From positions 63,627,766 through 63,691,765 of the forward strand of contig NC_072801.1 of the NCBI RefSeq assembly GCF_028583425.1: 64,000 nt of DNA. The letters run 5' to 3'. The notes under the pieces are model-generated. The model was not told the DNA's origin, ran no database searches, and was given only the letters and a program-made list of their open reading frames with translations. A program made the position numbers and the translations under genes. Numbering within the stretch: the stretch's first letter is position 1; the number at the start of each line of letters is the position of its first letter. This document shows, in pieces, positions 1 through 10,435 of the stretch. Origin of the DNA: Eublepharis macularius (taxonomy: Eukaryota; Chordata; Lepidosauria; Squamata; Eublepharidae).

Positions 1-600
1 GGTTCAGGTGCAATGGTGAATAAAAATCTCCACTTGTGCCCACCCCTGGGTGGAACAGAACAGTGGCCATTGGATGAAAAGGAAGTTCTTGAGAGATGGA
101 AGTTAAGCATAAAGCAGAGGAAGTTCAGAAAACGGAAGTTCAAAAAAGGCTGAGAAACTATGATGTAGCCGTGTCCTCTCTTCTAGGAGTAACAGCAGAT
201 TTAAAAGATAGTAGGGGATCCATATGTAACAACTTAAAAAGGCCTGTCTGCCAGGACCTTAGTTTGCCTAGTCAGTTCTTTTGGAGGAGCCAGAGAACAC
301 AATCTTCTCCTGGCCTTTGAGGTTAGGAATTGCTCAGTTTCCCACAGTTTTCCAATTTCAGTGTTCAAGCTGTCTTAATTGTATGCTTTCACTCTGTAGT
401 TTAACACTCTTTAAAACACTTTTTTAAAAAATTGCTATTGAATGCAAACCTTGAGAGCCTGCAGAGTTATATTTGAGCCAGAGCTTGTTTTGAAAATGAA
501 AAATCAACATAGAAGGGAATACCTTGGAGCATGTGCACAGTACCTTTTTCTCACAAGAATCTTCTAGAATATACTATCAGTTCGAAAATTTTTCATTAAA
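1..600. other. No feature recognised
   Basis: No gene, repeat or RNA is recognised. The 74-codon frame at 96-320 has no motif. Confidence 0.6.
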
Positions 601-659
601 GCCCACATTTTGTTTTCTCAGAATACAGTCAAGTGAAACGAGAGCCCTATTTATTTTCT

Positions 660-1115
660 CATAAGAGAGGATGTTGGGATGGGAGCCTCCTAATGCCAAG
701 TCAGACCACTTGACAAATTGGCTCAGTATTGTCTACTCTGAGTAGCAATAGATCTGTTCCAGGGTCTTGGCCAGAGAAGGTTCTTTCCTAACACCTGCTG
801 GCTGATGAGAGCGGAACTACAAGTGACAAAAGGCACAGGTTGGACACTTGTCAGCTTCCCTCAAGTTTTGATGGGAAATGTAGGCATCCTAGTCTTGCAG
901 CTTGGCTCTCTGTCTGCTGTCCAATGGACTTTTCAACTGTCACTTGTCCAACATTCCGCCAAGCTGCCTACATTTCCCATCAAAACTTGAGGGAAGCTGA
1001 CAAGTGTCCAATCTGTGCCTTTTGTCACTTGTAGTTCCTCTCTGAGATGCCAAAGAGTATTTCTGGCACTTTCTCCATGGAGAGTATGAACTCTACCACT
1101 GAATCTTGTGTCTTA
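660..1115 (-). repeat. tRNA-like SINE-type repeat split by a MITE
   Basis: GGCTCAGTATTGTCTACTCTG before the MITE and GAACTCTACCACTGAATC after it match a family also seen at 21545-21670, 41340-42140 (split by a hAT element), 42640-42682 and 22080-22130. CTCTACCACTGAGCCACAG is a reversed tRNA-like 5' end. Confidence 0.5.
809..1042. mobile_element. Harbinger-like MITE (GAGCGGGACC family)
   Basis: A 234-bp element with long imperfect inverted ends (GAGCGGAACTACAAGTGACA) and an internal 18-bp inverted TCCCTCAAGTTTTGATGG. Target duplication TGA (806-808, 1043-1045). Confidence 0.8.
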
Positions 1116-2880
1116 ATTCTCAGTGTAGGTAATCAGGTTGCAGTGGCTTTGTAGTGAAAGGCACTCTGTACATGTTCAAAGGTACTTAAAATTATTCCAG
1201 ATCTGGGTCACCAAGATCTTAGTCTGATGTTCTAATTGCTACACACTGTCTCACCACTTCACCTTCATCAGAGTTTGCACAGTAGTTTGCAGCCAAATTT
1301 TAAAATATTATCATGCCCATTTTGCATCATCACAACAATCCTGTGAGACAATCTACATGATAAAACAAAGTAGAGATTTAGCGCCTGGGGACTAGGGAGA
1401 TGAATGCTGAAAAGCAATTCCTATCACTAGCACAATTTTAGCCAGGCATTCTCCAAAGGCATTATTAGGGACTAAATAAAAGATAGTTCCAGAAAAGTTG
1501 GGCTCTCCAAGAAAGATAGGGAGAATTCCTTTCCTCTCCCAGAGAGATCCGGGGCTTTCCTTTCCTCTAGAGGGAAGCAAAGGACACACGTTTGGCACAG
1601 ACTGCGCAGCGTGTGGCACACGGCAAGTTTCCTGCCCTGCGGCAGGGAGATGTAGGCGGTAGCACAGCAGCTCAGCCTTTGGGTAGGTCATGCAAAGCAA
1701 AATAACACAGCTGGGGTGGTTCAGGCATCAGTATTTTTACTGACAGCAGATGGCGGAGGGCACAAGCTAGTGGCGAAGAGTAGGAGTGAGAAGAGACGGA
1801 TACCTTTGCTGAGTGATTTTCCTTCCCTTCGAGGTTTCCAGTTCTGTACAAGTGCCTCAGCAGGACTGTGCAGTATTTCCTGACTGCCCAAATGTAGAAA
1901 GCAATTCAGAATTTAGCCCGTGGCACAAAATGATTTAATTTTTGTATTGTGCAGAACAAATTTCTAGCTCTTAAGAATGCAAAGGTAGGTCTTAACATGT
2001 GGGATGTGTGTGTGTAAGAGGGAGACCCAATAAAGGTGCAATACATTTCAGTTGTTGGAACATCGCAGAGCTTGCTTTTGAGGCCAGGGGATGTCATGTT
2101 AATACAGGGAATACCTCTGAACATGTGCAGAGGGTATCTAGTTCTCACTCTAGCATAAGCTTTAAAAGTTTCAAAAAAGAACTATTTCTCAGTATGCTAT
2201 CAAGGAAGGCGAAGGCGGTACCTGATCACTTCTCCCAGCGAGGATGAATTATCCCCCCACCCCAAATCAATGTATTTGTTTATTTTTATACAAGTCTTGT
2301 ATTTTGCACAAGTATTTCAAGATGATATTATTCAGCCTTTTCTGGCATGGAAGTTGGATTACCTTCATGTGGAATTTTGATAAACAAAAAAGACTAAATC
2401 ATGCACAGCCCTGTGTATGGATTAGAGAGAAGTTTGTAGTGGATGTATGGGTGCAGCGCTGGGTAAATTCTTTCCATTTGTACATAGAAGAACCAGAGAT
2501 ACAATTAACCCTGATGATCAGTGTGGTAGAATGGAATTTCTTTTGCTTGTGAAGAAAGTACCAGATAGGCCTAGGTGCCAAGTTACTAGACCTCCAACAT
2601 GACAATTTCCTTCCTGGGAACTTAGGTTTAGCAAATTTCATCCTTACAAGGAATTCCTTCCTTCCACTATTGATTACCCTTCTTTTTCTACTGATATGTG
2701 AAAACGTCTCCCCGACAGAGATATCACTTCACCTTTTAGCTGTTTAATAGCCTCTTTCCTTACAGGTAATCCAGCCCAGGTCCCTACCAAAATGGAATAA
2801 CTGAATAACTATAGGCCAGGGAATCTGCATATCAACAGAAGCCTGTCTGGCATTAGGCCCCTCTCACAGCATAAATCTCA
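1115..2880. other. Intergenic, largely unique
   Basis: Frames up to about 100 codons on both strands lack domains or splice context. AT-rich stretch at 2250-2400. No repeat recognised. Confidence 0.6.
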
Positions 2881-2884
2881 CCTT

Positions 2885-3073
2885 GGCCGTTTCCACACTG
2901 CTTACCTTGTTCTGGAAAACAGCGAAATCTCGCGCGAAGACGCTGTTATTGCGTGAAATCGCACAATAACAGTGTCTTTGCGCTCGATTTCGTGTGATAA
3001 CAGCATCTTAGCGCACAATTTCGTGCGAGATTTCGCTGTTTTCCAGAACAAGGTAAGCAGTGTGGAAACGGCC
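2885..3073. mobile_element. Palindromic MITE (GGCCGTTTCC family)
   Basis: A 189-bp fold-back with ends GGCCGTTTCCACACTGCTTA and a CpG-rich stem around AAATCTCGCGCGAAG. No clear target duplication. Confidence 0.8.
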
Positions 3074-3450
3074 GCACTGAGAGGTGGTTTTAGGCCACCC
3101 AAGCATGAGCAGAGTATAAATTAGGAAAGTTTCGACAACATTAAAGCTTTTTTTTTTTGTTCCTAAGATTACTGTGAGCAAGGAGTAAATTCATCACAGT
3201 CCAAAACAAGATGTCACAGAACTGGAATTCACTTACACAAAGGAAGCAAAAAACCCAAACCAAAACTGCACCCCGAAATAAACTTCAGGGAAGAGCATGC
3301 TAAAAGTCAGGGAGGTGAAAGTGGAGACAAAGAGGGATAAATCAAGCAATAACAGTCAGGCCATTCACAAGGAAAATAGTTTAGGATCGCCTTGACTCAA
3401 GAATTGTATTAATATTTGAGGAACAAGCTATTGCTGGTTGCATCCACAAT

Positions 3451-3451
3451 G

Positions 3452-3524
<73 letters not shown>

Positions 3525-3555
3525 GCACGCACACACACACACACACACACACACC
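3451..3555. repeat. (TC)n and (AC)n compound microsatellite
   Basis: About 31 TC units followed by about 20 AC units with two G interruptions. Confidence 0.97.
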
Positions 3556-3649
3556 TCTTTTTTCCCCTTTGAGCTGGAGAAAATAAAAAAACTCTTTTTC
3601 TTTGACTCAAAGGAGAAACTGCAGTGTAGTGGTTAGAGTGTTGGCCTGA

Positions 3650-3852
3650 GAGCGGGACCACAAGTGACGCCTGACACAGGTTGGACACTAGTCAGCTTCC
3701 CTCAAGTTTTGATGGGAAATGTAGGCATCCCGGTCTTGCAGCTTGACTCTCTGACTGCTGTCCAATGGACTTTTCAACTGTCACTTGTCCAGCATTCCGC
3801 CAAGCTGCCTATAGTGTGCAACCTGTGTCAGGCGTCACTTGTGGTCCCGCTC
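3650..3852. mobile_element. Harbinger-like MITE (GAGCGGGACC family)
   Basis: A 203-bp relative of 809-1042 with ends GAGCGGGACCACAAGTGACG and flanks TGA and TAA. It sits in a tRNA-like SINE head (GTGTAGTGGTTAGAGTG). Confidence 0.8.
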
Positions 3853-4259
3853 TAAGACACCACTCTACCCCTGAAGCTTTCCTTGAACTCTACCTGAAGT
3901 TCACAGGTTTGTTGTATGGATAAAACTGGAATGTTTTAAGCCATTTTGGGGTCCCTCATCAGGGAGAAAAGTGAGGGACAAATGATGTCAATTAAAAAGC
4001 TGCATTGTGGCTGCAGGTAGAGAGGGCCAATGTGGATGCTCTGCCTGTAGCCACAATGGGGAGGGATGTGTGGAACCAATGATATACCTCTAGCAGAGAA
4101 AGGCCATGAGGGGAGGGCTATTTGTCTTACAGCTGGTTCCCCATGTCTGCCAAAGACTTAGATTTATCTGGTCAGATTCTGGTCAAATATGTGGAACTGG
4201 TTGTAAGACAAATGTCAGAATTCTAAAGGTGTTTGCAGGCTCAAAAAGTTGCTTTAAAC

Positions 4260-4896
4260 CAGTGTTTCTCAACCTTTTTCCAACCGTGGCCCCCTTCTGA
4301 CCTTGTTTCCTTCCTGTCCCCCCCCCCCGCCCGTCCTACCGGTATAAAGGTAGCTATTTTATATGCCAATAAAGGTGTTGTACTTGAAGGTAGCTATTTC
4401 AATGTCTTGTTTGTAAACTGCGCGCTTTCTTCCCTATATGGAATACCCCTGCTCTTTAGCTCCCCCTAGTGGACTCAGGGTTACACTTGCATGAAGAAAC
4501 AGCACCCCCCACACTGGCTGTTTCCACACGGCTTACCTCTGCCGGTAACAACCCAGTAGATCGTGCAAAAAAACGCGGAAGATCGCGTTTTCTCGCACGA
4601 GATTTGCGCGACGTCACGTGACGTCGCGCAAATCTCGCGCGAGAAAACGCGATGTTCTGCGTTTTTTGCGCGATCTACCGGGCCATTACAGGCAGAGGTA
4701 AGCCGTGTGGAAACGGCCACTGTCTTTTCTGTTTTCTTTTCTCAGTCACGTCTCTGTTTTCTTCACTTCTCACTTCCCTCTGTGGCCCCCTAGTCTCGTG
4801 CCGTGGCCCCCCATTTATACAATTTTTACCTGTGGCCCCCTTGGAATATCATGGGGCCCCCTGGGGGGCCATATGGCCCCAGGTTGAGAACTACTG
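4260..4896. mobile_element. Non-autonomous hAT element
   Basis: Ends CAGTGTTTCTCAACC and GGTTGAGAACTACTG, with a perfect 8-bp target duplication CTTTAAAC (4252-4259, 4897-4904). The interior is rich in GTGGCCCCC. A palindromic MITE is nested at 4516-4718. Confidence 0.9.
4516..4718. mobile_element. Palindromic MITE (GGCCGTTTCC family) nested in a hAT element
   Basis: A 203-bp fold-back whose centre is the perfect palindrome GACGTCACGTGACGTC. Target duplication ACT (4513-4515, 4719-4721). Confidence 0.85.
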
Positions 4897-5212
4897 CTTT
4901 AAACCACTATACTACACTATCATGTAGCAACAGTTGCTGAAGTAGAGTGTTGGGGAAGGCTTTGGTTTTCATTTCTTGCTTGTTGGCTGCTGTGGGAAAG
5001 AGGATGGTGGGCAGATGGATCTTTGGTCTGATGCCTCTTAGGTTCTTTATAGGCATGTGTTAATTTAAGGGGGAAAGGTCAATGAGAAATTCAGATGACC
5101 CCCCCCCCCCAAGCTCAGGGCTGAATTCTGATTCCTTCTACCATGCTCCTGGATCCATCCACTTTCCTTTTGCAACCCAGAGCAAGGAAATGGGCCAAGT
5201 GTCAGGAGAACT

Positions 5213-5280
5213 ACAATGCCAAACGTCAGGAACTACAATGCCAAGACCACGGCAATACAGCCCGGAAAACCCCCAACAAC
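5213..5280 (+). mobile_element. Very short Penelope-like 3' fragment with target duplication
   Basis: About 68 bases matching the Penelope end (CCACGGCAATACAGCCCGG) with direct flanking repeats TGTCAGGAGAACT (about 5200-5212 and 5281-5293). Confidence 0.7.
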
Positions 5281-5299
5281 CTGTCAGGAGAACTGTATT

Positions 5300-6480
5300 T
5301 ATTTTGGAAAACGTCCCAGTCAAATTGTACACATCAGTGGGTACCTGAAGCAGGTTTTCTAATGAAACTGGAATTGACTCAAGGTTGGAAAATGCCACAA
5401 GCCCTACTCCAACCCTCCAGTCTAGTCTTTCCTTTTTCCTATTTAAAACATTAATATTTTCAAGGGGCTAGAAGTAAAGCCCATAGATTTTTGTATTTGA
5501 GAACAACATGACATCAGATGAACTTTCTTTTGTCTTTGGAAATTCTCTTATACATGCAGACAATCTTGAGGATTGTTTTTATTTCAAGTGGCTGCTGTAA
5601 TCATGATCATAGTTTTAATTGCACAGTTCTCTTAGGCCGTGCTTCCTCAGTCCTTCATATACTCCTGTGTGGGATTTTTTCCCATATTTCTTTCTTCAGG
5701 AGCACGTATGCACATTGAGGGATTACAGATGAAGGGCAAGGCAGCTGGATAATAATAATTAAAACTGTGCTTTTAATAACTTTGCTTATACATCACTCTC
5801 CTAGACAGATTGGGACAACTGAACCCTACCCGGTCCCCTCTTCTGTACATGTTCTTTCTGCAAAGTCAGTGCCTTCAAAATGGTGGCCAGAAGACCTTGA
5901 GGTATCCAGGCCAGCAGGCCTCCATTCTGTCCCTCCCCTGTCTACCTCAGCACTGCACCATCTCTGCCTCCCCAGACCCATACCAAAGTCTTCCCTCTCC
6001 CTCTCTGCCTTCTCTCCCTTCTTTTGCTTGCTGCTACTGCTGCTGTGGCAATTTCTGATCTGGAAAGCACATTAGGAATTTCAAAGGGGATGCTAGGAAG
6101 GACTATAGCAAACTTGGGGGGGGGTGCGTTTTGTACATAAAAATGGGGCTGAGGGATGGCTGTTGGATATCATTGTCATCTCTTGGCCTCCTTTCCCTGA
6201 CTGCAGAGATACAGCCCTTGCTCTAGATCAGTGATCCCCAATATGGCACCCATGGATGGATTTCCTGCCACCTGTTTGCTGCTTTGGCAAAAGGTTTCTT
6301 CCCCAAAGGAGAGTTCCAAGCCTAGCTTTCTTCCACCTCAGTGGAGCAGGAGGTGCTTCAGAAGAACCCAGGAGCCATAGGCATTACCTTTGTGTCTGTA
6401 GGAAGCGCCCATTTGGAAACAGCTGCCTCAGGAGGATGCTTGGCTTGAAACCTCCCAATGTTTTGTGATTGGAACCAGCA
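5300..6480. other. Intergenic with minor repeat scraps
   Basis: A reverse CORE-SINE tail lies at about 5755-5820 (CTCCTAGACAGATTGGGACA) and a possible hAT edge (CAGTGATCCCCAA) near 6230. Otherwise nothing. Confidence 0.5.
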
Positions 6481-6654
6481 CCCCCATGGCAGCCATTTTG
6501 TGGTGGAGCTACAGTTTCCAGGCCTGGCAACTGGTAGAAGTCCAGGGGGCGTCTTCAGTGATGGTGCGATGTCACTTCTGGGGAAAACCGAGAAGTGATG
6601 TCATGTGTCTCTAGGAATCACCAGAAACAGGTTCCAAAAAGTGGGTTGCCATAG

Positions 6655-7265
6655 CAAGGAGACTTGGCAACCCTGGGTGGTGCTCACTGCCCATTCTAAA
6701 GCCCTATGTGGACTGGGCCCAGCATATCTGGAGGACTGCCTCTCCCCATATGTACCCCAGAGGATGCTTCGTTCAACAAATAAACAACTGTTGGTGGTCC
6801 CTGGCCCAAGGGAGGCCCACCTGGCCTCGACCACAGCCAGGGCCTTTTTGGTCCTGGCACCGACCTGGTGGAACTCTCTGTCTGAGGAAACCAGGGCCTG
6901 GCAGGATTTGTTATCTTTCCTCCAGGCCTGTAAGACAGAGATGTTCCACCAGGCATATGGAGGAGGCTAGGTTGGGCCCCCATTGGCCACACTAAAGATC
7001 TGTCCACCACCCTACATATGAGCCAGGGCTTGAAAAGCAGTATTTTATCGTCTCCATCAGAAGAGCTGTATTGTATTTATTGTATAAAGTTGTTTTAATG
7101 TTATTTGTACAATGTTGTATCTGTTTTTAACTATTTATGTAAACTGAAATGTTGTACTCCGCAATGAGCCTGCCTGGTGGGGAGGGTGGACTAATAATCT
7201 AATCTAATCTAATCTAATCTAATCTAATCTAATCTAATCTAATCTAATAAAATAAAATAAAATAA
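6655..7265 (+). mobile_element. L2-type LINE 3' end with (AATCT)n tail
   Basis: It encodes GLGPAYLEDCLSPYVPQRML, then LLVVPGPREAHL and FLVLAPTWWNSLSEETR, typical of the L2/CR1 C-terminus. A 3' UTR and an (AATCT)n then (AAAAT)n tail follow (7195-7265). Confidence 0.8.
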
Positions 7266-7439
7266 ATATCCAAGCAGCCTTTCAGTGCCTGGCATCATGT
7301 CAAATATATTAATAAATGTACATGTAGAATTGTACTTTAAATGTGTTTGGGAGGTAGTGAGGAATTCTTGTTTTTCTTCTTTTGTTCTGATTTTTTTCTG
7401 CTCTTTTGTTCTGATGAATTTTCAGGCTGGTTATATCTG

Positions 7440-7700
7440 ACCTCCAGTATGGCTCTCTTTTTTGCTAACTAAGCTGATGCAATATTAAAAATATAAAGCA
7501 TATTCACTGACAACCAGGATGCTCTGTTGTTTGGGCTGGAATAATATTAAAAGTATAAAAGCTGGTATCAATACTGTCACTTTGGGCTGGGGCAATATTA
7601 GAACAGGAATTATTTGCAGTTTGAGCTGGTGCGATATTGAAAGTTTAAATAACTGTTATTATCAATGATAAGAACTGTTTGCAGTTTGGGATGGTACAAC
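7440..7700. repeat. Degenerate tandem repeat (GGGCTGGNNCAATATT)
   Basis: Four to five units of about 40-65 bases, each with a GGCTGG..CAATATTAAAA core followed by GTTTG. Not a standard microsatellite. Confidence 0.55.
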
Positions 7701-7884
7701 AATGGATCAAGGAGAAGTGTTTGAAGTCTTGGTCAGAAAAATATTGAAGTGGATGCTCTTACAAGAATTTTTTTTTTTGGCCACTATTGTACGCAGTAAG
7801 AAATAATTTGTTATCAAGGTTTTATAAGGTTGGGGAGTGTACCTCAAACAGAAGGTACTCAGAAAAAAGATCAGCATTTTTTTA

Positions 7885-8395
7885 GATTTGGTTGTGCCAG
7901 CATGGCAGAGTAGCTGGGATGGCTCCGTTCAAATCCCTGCTCTGCCACAGGAACTTGCCAGATGATTTCTCTCTCAGGGCCAAGCTACAAGAGACAAATG
8001 ACACTTGAATGGCAAGTGAACAGACTCATGTGTGTTCCTCTCTGTTCACTTGCTCTCCACTTGCACACGTAGTGATCAAGTGGAGCGCAAGTGGAGCACA
8101 AGTGAACAGGGAGGAATACACGTGAGTCTGTTCACTTGCCGTTCAAGTGTCATTCCTCACTTGTAGCTTGGCCCTCAGCCTCACAGGACTCCTGCTCTTA
8201 TAGGTGCTACTGGACTCTTGCTCTTTTCTACTGCTACAGACAGACTAACATGGCTACCCATCTTGATCTACCTCACAGGGTCGTTGTTGCGAGGATAAAG
8301 TGAAGAAGAGAAGAATGATATATGATAAGCTGCTGTGGATACCACCAGGGAGAAAATTGAGATATGAATTTTAAAAAGCTTTTTAGAATGCAGTA
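7885..8395 (+). mobile_element. CORE/MIR-type SINE split by a palindromic MITE and another repeat
   Basis: The SINE head (GTTCAAATCCCTGCTCTGCC) ends at 7976 and the MITE lies at 7977-8174. A short piece of another repeat (GGTGCTACTGGACTC...ACATGGCTACCC) lies at about 8190-8265. The SINE body resumes as CTACCTCACAGGGTCGTTG. Confidence 0.7.
7977..8174. mobile_element. Palindromic Harbinger-like MITE (GAGCCAAGC family)
   Basis: A 198-bp near-perfect fold-back with ends GGGCCAAGCTACAAG and its reverse complement. The 3-bp target duplication is TCA (7974-7976, 8175-8177). Confidence 0.85.
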
Positions 8396-8892
8396 TTGAA
8401 TAAAAAGATTAAGAATATAATCTAATAAAAAGAAGTAATGAAGTCTGGTGATACCATGGGACTGAAATTCATTTGGTTACCAGATGAGATGAAACTTGCT
8501 TAAAAAGATTGATTCAGTTTCTTTCAGTATGAAATGTAGAGAAAATTAAGGGGAAAGTGGGATGAATTGAATAAAAAGATTGACAATAAGAAAGGGCTTC
8601 TGGAACATGATAAAAAGATTGGAGAAGACAAAAATTAGCTGTGTTAGTCAAAGAAAAGAATGAAAAGAACTACATAGCGAAATACAGTAAAATAGAAAAG
8701 TAGAATCTTGATAATGGTAAGTCAAAGAAAAAAATTGATGGGAACAGTCAATAAAAAACTTAGATTTGACCTCAAAGCTTGATAATAATCTTCGGAAAAA
8801 TAAAACTAATCTTAATGATATTCCATAAAGCATTAAAGAAGACGTTACCACCTTAATGTGAGTAAAGGGGCCATCTGGATTTGTCTCCTCGT

Positions 8893-9131
8893 CAGGGCTT
8901 TTTTTCAGGAGGAATGCAGGGGAACGGAGTTCCGGAACCTTTTGAAAATGGTCACATGGCTGGTGGCCCTGCCCCCTGATCTCCAGACAGAGGGGAGTTT
9001 AGAGTGCCCTCTGCGCCGCTAAACTCCCCTTTGTCCAGAGATCAGGGGGCGGGGCCACCAGCCATGTGACCATTTTCTCTGAGGGCAACCCACTGAGTTC
9101 CGCCACCTCTTTTCCCAGAAAAAAAGCCCTG
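8893..9131. mobile_element. Palindromic non-autonomous hAT element (CAGGGCTTTTTTTC)
   Basis: A 239-bp fold-back with ends CAGGGCTTTTTTTC. The 8-bp target duplication is CTCCTCGT/CTCCTCAT (8885-8892, 9132-9139). The stem holds GTCACATGGCTGGTGGCC. Confidence 0.88.
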
Positions 9132-9139
9132 CTCCTCAT

Positions 9140-10190
9140 CATCTGGCACTCCATACCTGGGCAGTGTTTTTATGCAATGAAGGGGCTTTAACATATCGGG
9201 CTGTGAGTTTGCTAACAAGGTGTTATAACTCGAGTGCTTCTAAATTTATGATTTGTGTATATTAATCTGCTTTAATGTTCTTATTGAACTATTATAATTT
9301 ATGTCTTTGCAGGGGCATAGACTTTCCAATTTCCCAGGGCGGGCTGGGGCCAAGCCAGAGGCATTGCTATGCCAGTGACATCTCAGGGAGGAGCCAATGA
9401 CATCACAGGGACGGGCTTCCATTGCCACCATTTATGGAGGCGAGGCCATGGGAGATTTAGGGAGGGGTGGCTGCATCGCTCTGTGCCACACATGGAGGCA
9501 TCAGCAGCATGCTAGTCCACGACTGGAGGAAGCTGACAGAGTTGTTGCGGACTAGGGTTCCCCAGTCTGGCTCCTGTGGGCACCATGGCACCCTCAGGCA
9601 CTTCCCAAGGTGCCCACAACGTGCTTCAAGAAAGCAGATGGGCCTGTTGTGAAGGCAGAACCAGCAACTGGCTGCCTTCATCCCAATAAAGGGGCTTCTC
9701 ACTTATATCTTCCCCTCTGCTCACTGGAGAAGGATGTAAGATCCCACAAACAGAACCTGCATATCGTTTGTGAAGTGGTGGGGAGCACCAGAGCAGTGGC
9801 TCTGACGTAGCCACAGTTCTCCTACAGCTTGTGTGTCCCCCAGCAAAAGCCCATTCCTTTTATGGCGTAACTATTATAGTGCCCCGCTGATGAACCCCAG
9901 GATGTGGCCTCTACAAGGGGCGAGGAATTGAAGCTGAAGCCGTGGGGATGGCTGTAGAAGAACATACATCCCATGGAGGTTTTAATGATGAGCCTGTTGA
10001 TGTAGCTGAGTTTTTGGTGGCCAGGGATGATGTGCTTGCTGGGAAGAGGGACACCACACACATCTTTTGCTTGCCATTGAAGAGTTGCTATGGCTTGAGC
10101 CTAAACCTTACTGTATCACAGCTGGGTTCTAGGGAAAGGAGGGCAGATCCAAAAGCTTGAAGAATCAGTGTTGGAGTATTATCTTGCTAT
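9140..10190. other. Intergenic, no gene recognised
   Basis: Short frames only; no domain, splice pair or repeat recognised. Confidence 0.5.
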
Positions 10191-10201
10191 TTATTGTTAT
10201 T

Positions 10202-10424
10202 GGTGGTAGAGAGTGCCCTCAAGTCAGAGTTGACTTATTGCAACCCCTGATCGGGTTTTCACGGCAAGAGACGCCTGCCTCTGCAATCCTAGTCTTCGTT
10301 TCCTGCCTGTGCAACCCTCGTCTTCATTGGAGGTCTCCCATCCAATTACTAACCAAGACCGACCCTGCATAGCTTCCAAGATTTGACGAGATCAGCCTCA
10401 CCTGGTCTATCCAGGTCAGGGCAG
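10202..10424 (-). mobile_element. 5S rRNA-derived SINE
   Basis: On the minus strand the first 100 or so bases match 5S rRNA, including the internal promoter region around GGAAGCTATGCAGGGTCGG and TAATTGGATGGGAGACC. An unrelated body follows. Target-site duplications TTATTGTTATT lie at 10191-10201 and 10425-10435. Substitutions in the promoter boxes and the extra tail rule out a 5S gene. Confidence 0.85.
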
Positions 10425-10435
10425 TTATTGTTATT

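Noticed and set aside
7195-7265. CRISPR-like or regulatory tandem repeat
   Set aside because: Simple (AATCT)n/(AAAAT)n tail of an L2-type LINE; no spacer structure.
10325-10424. 5S rRNA gene
   Set aside because: Substituted promoter boxes, an unrelated tail and target-site repeats show a SINE.
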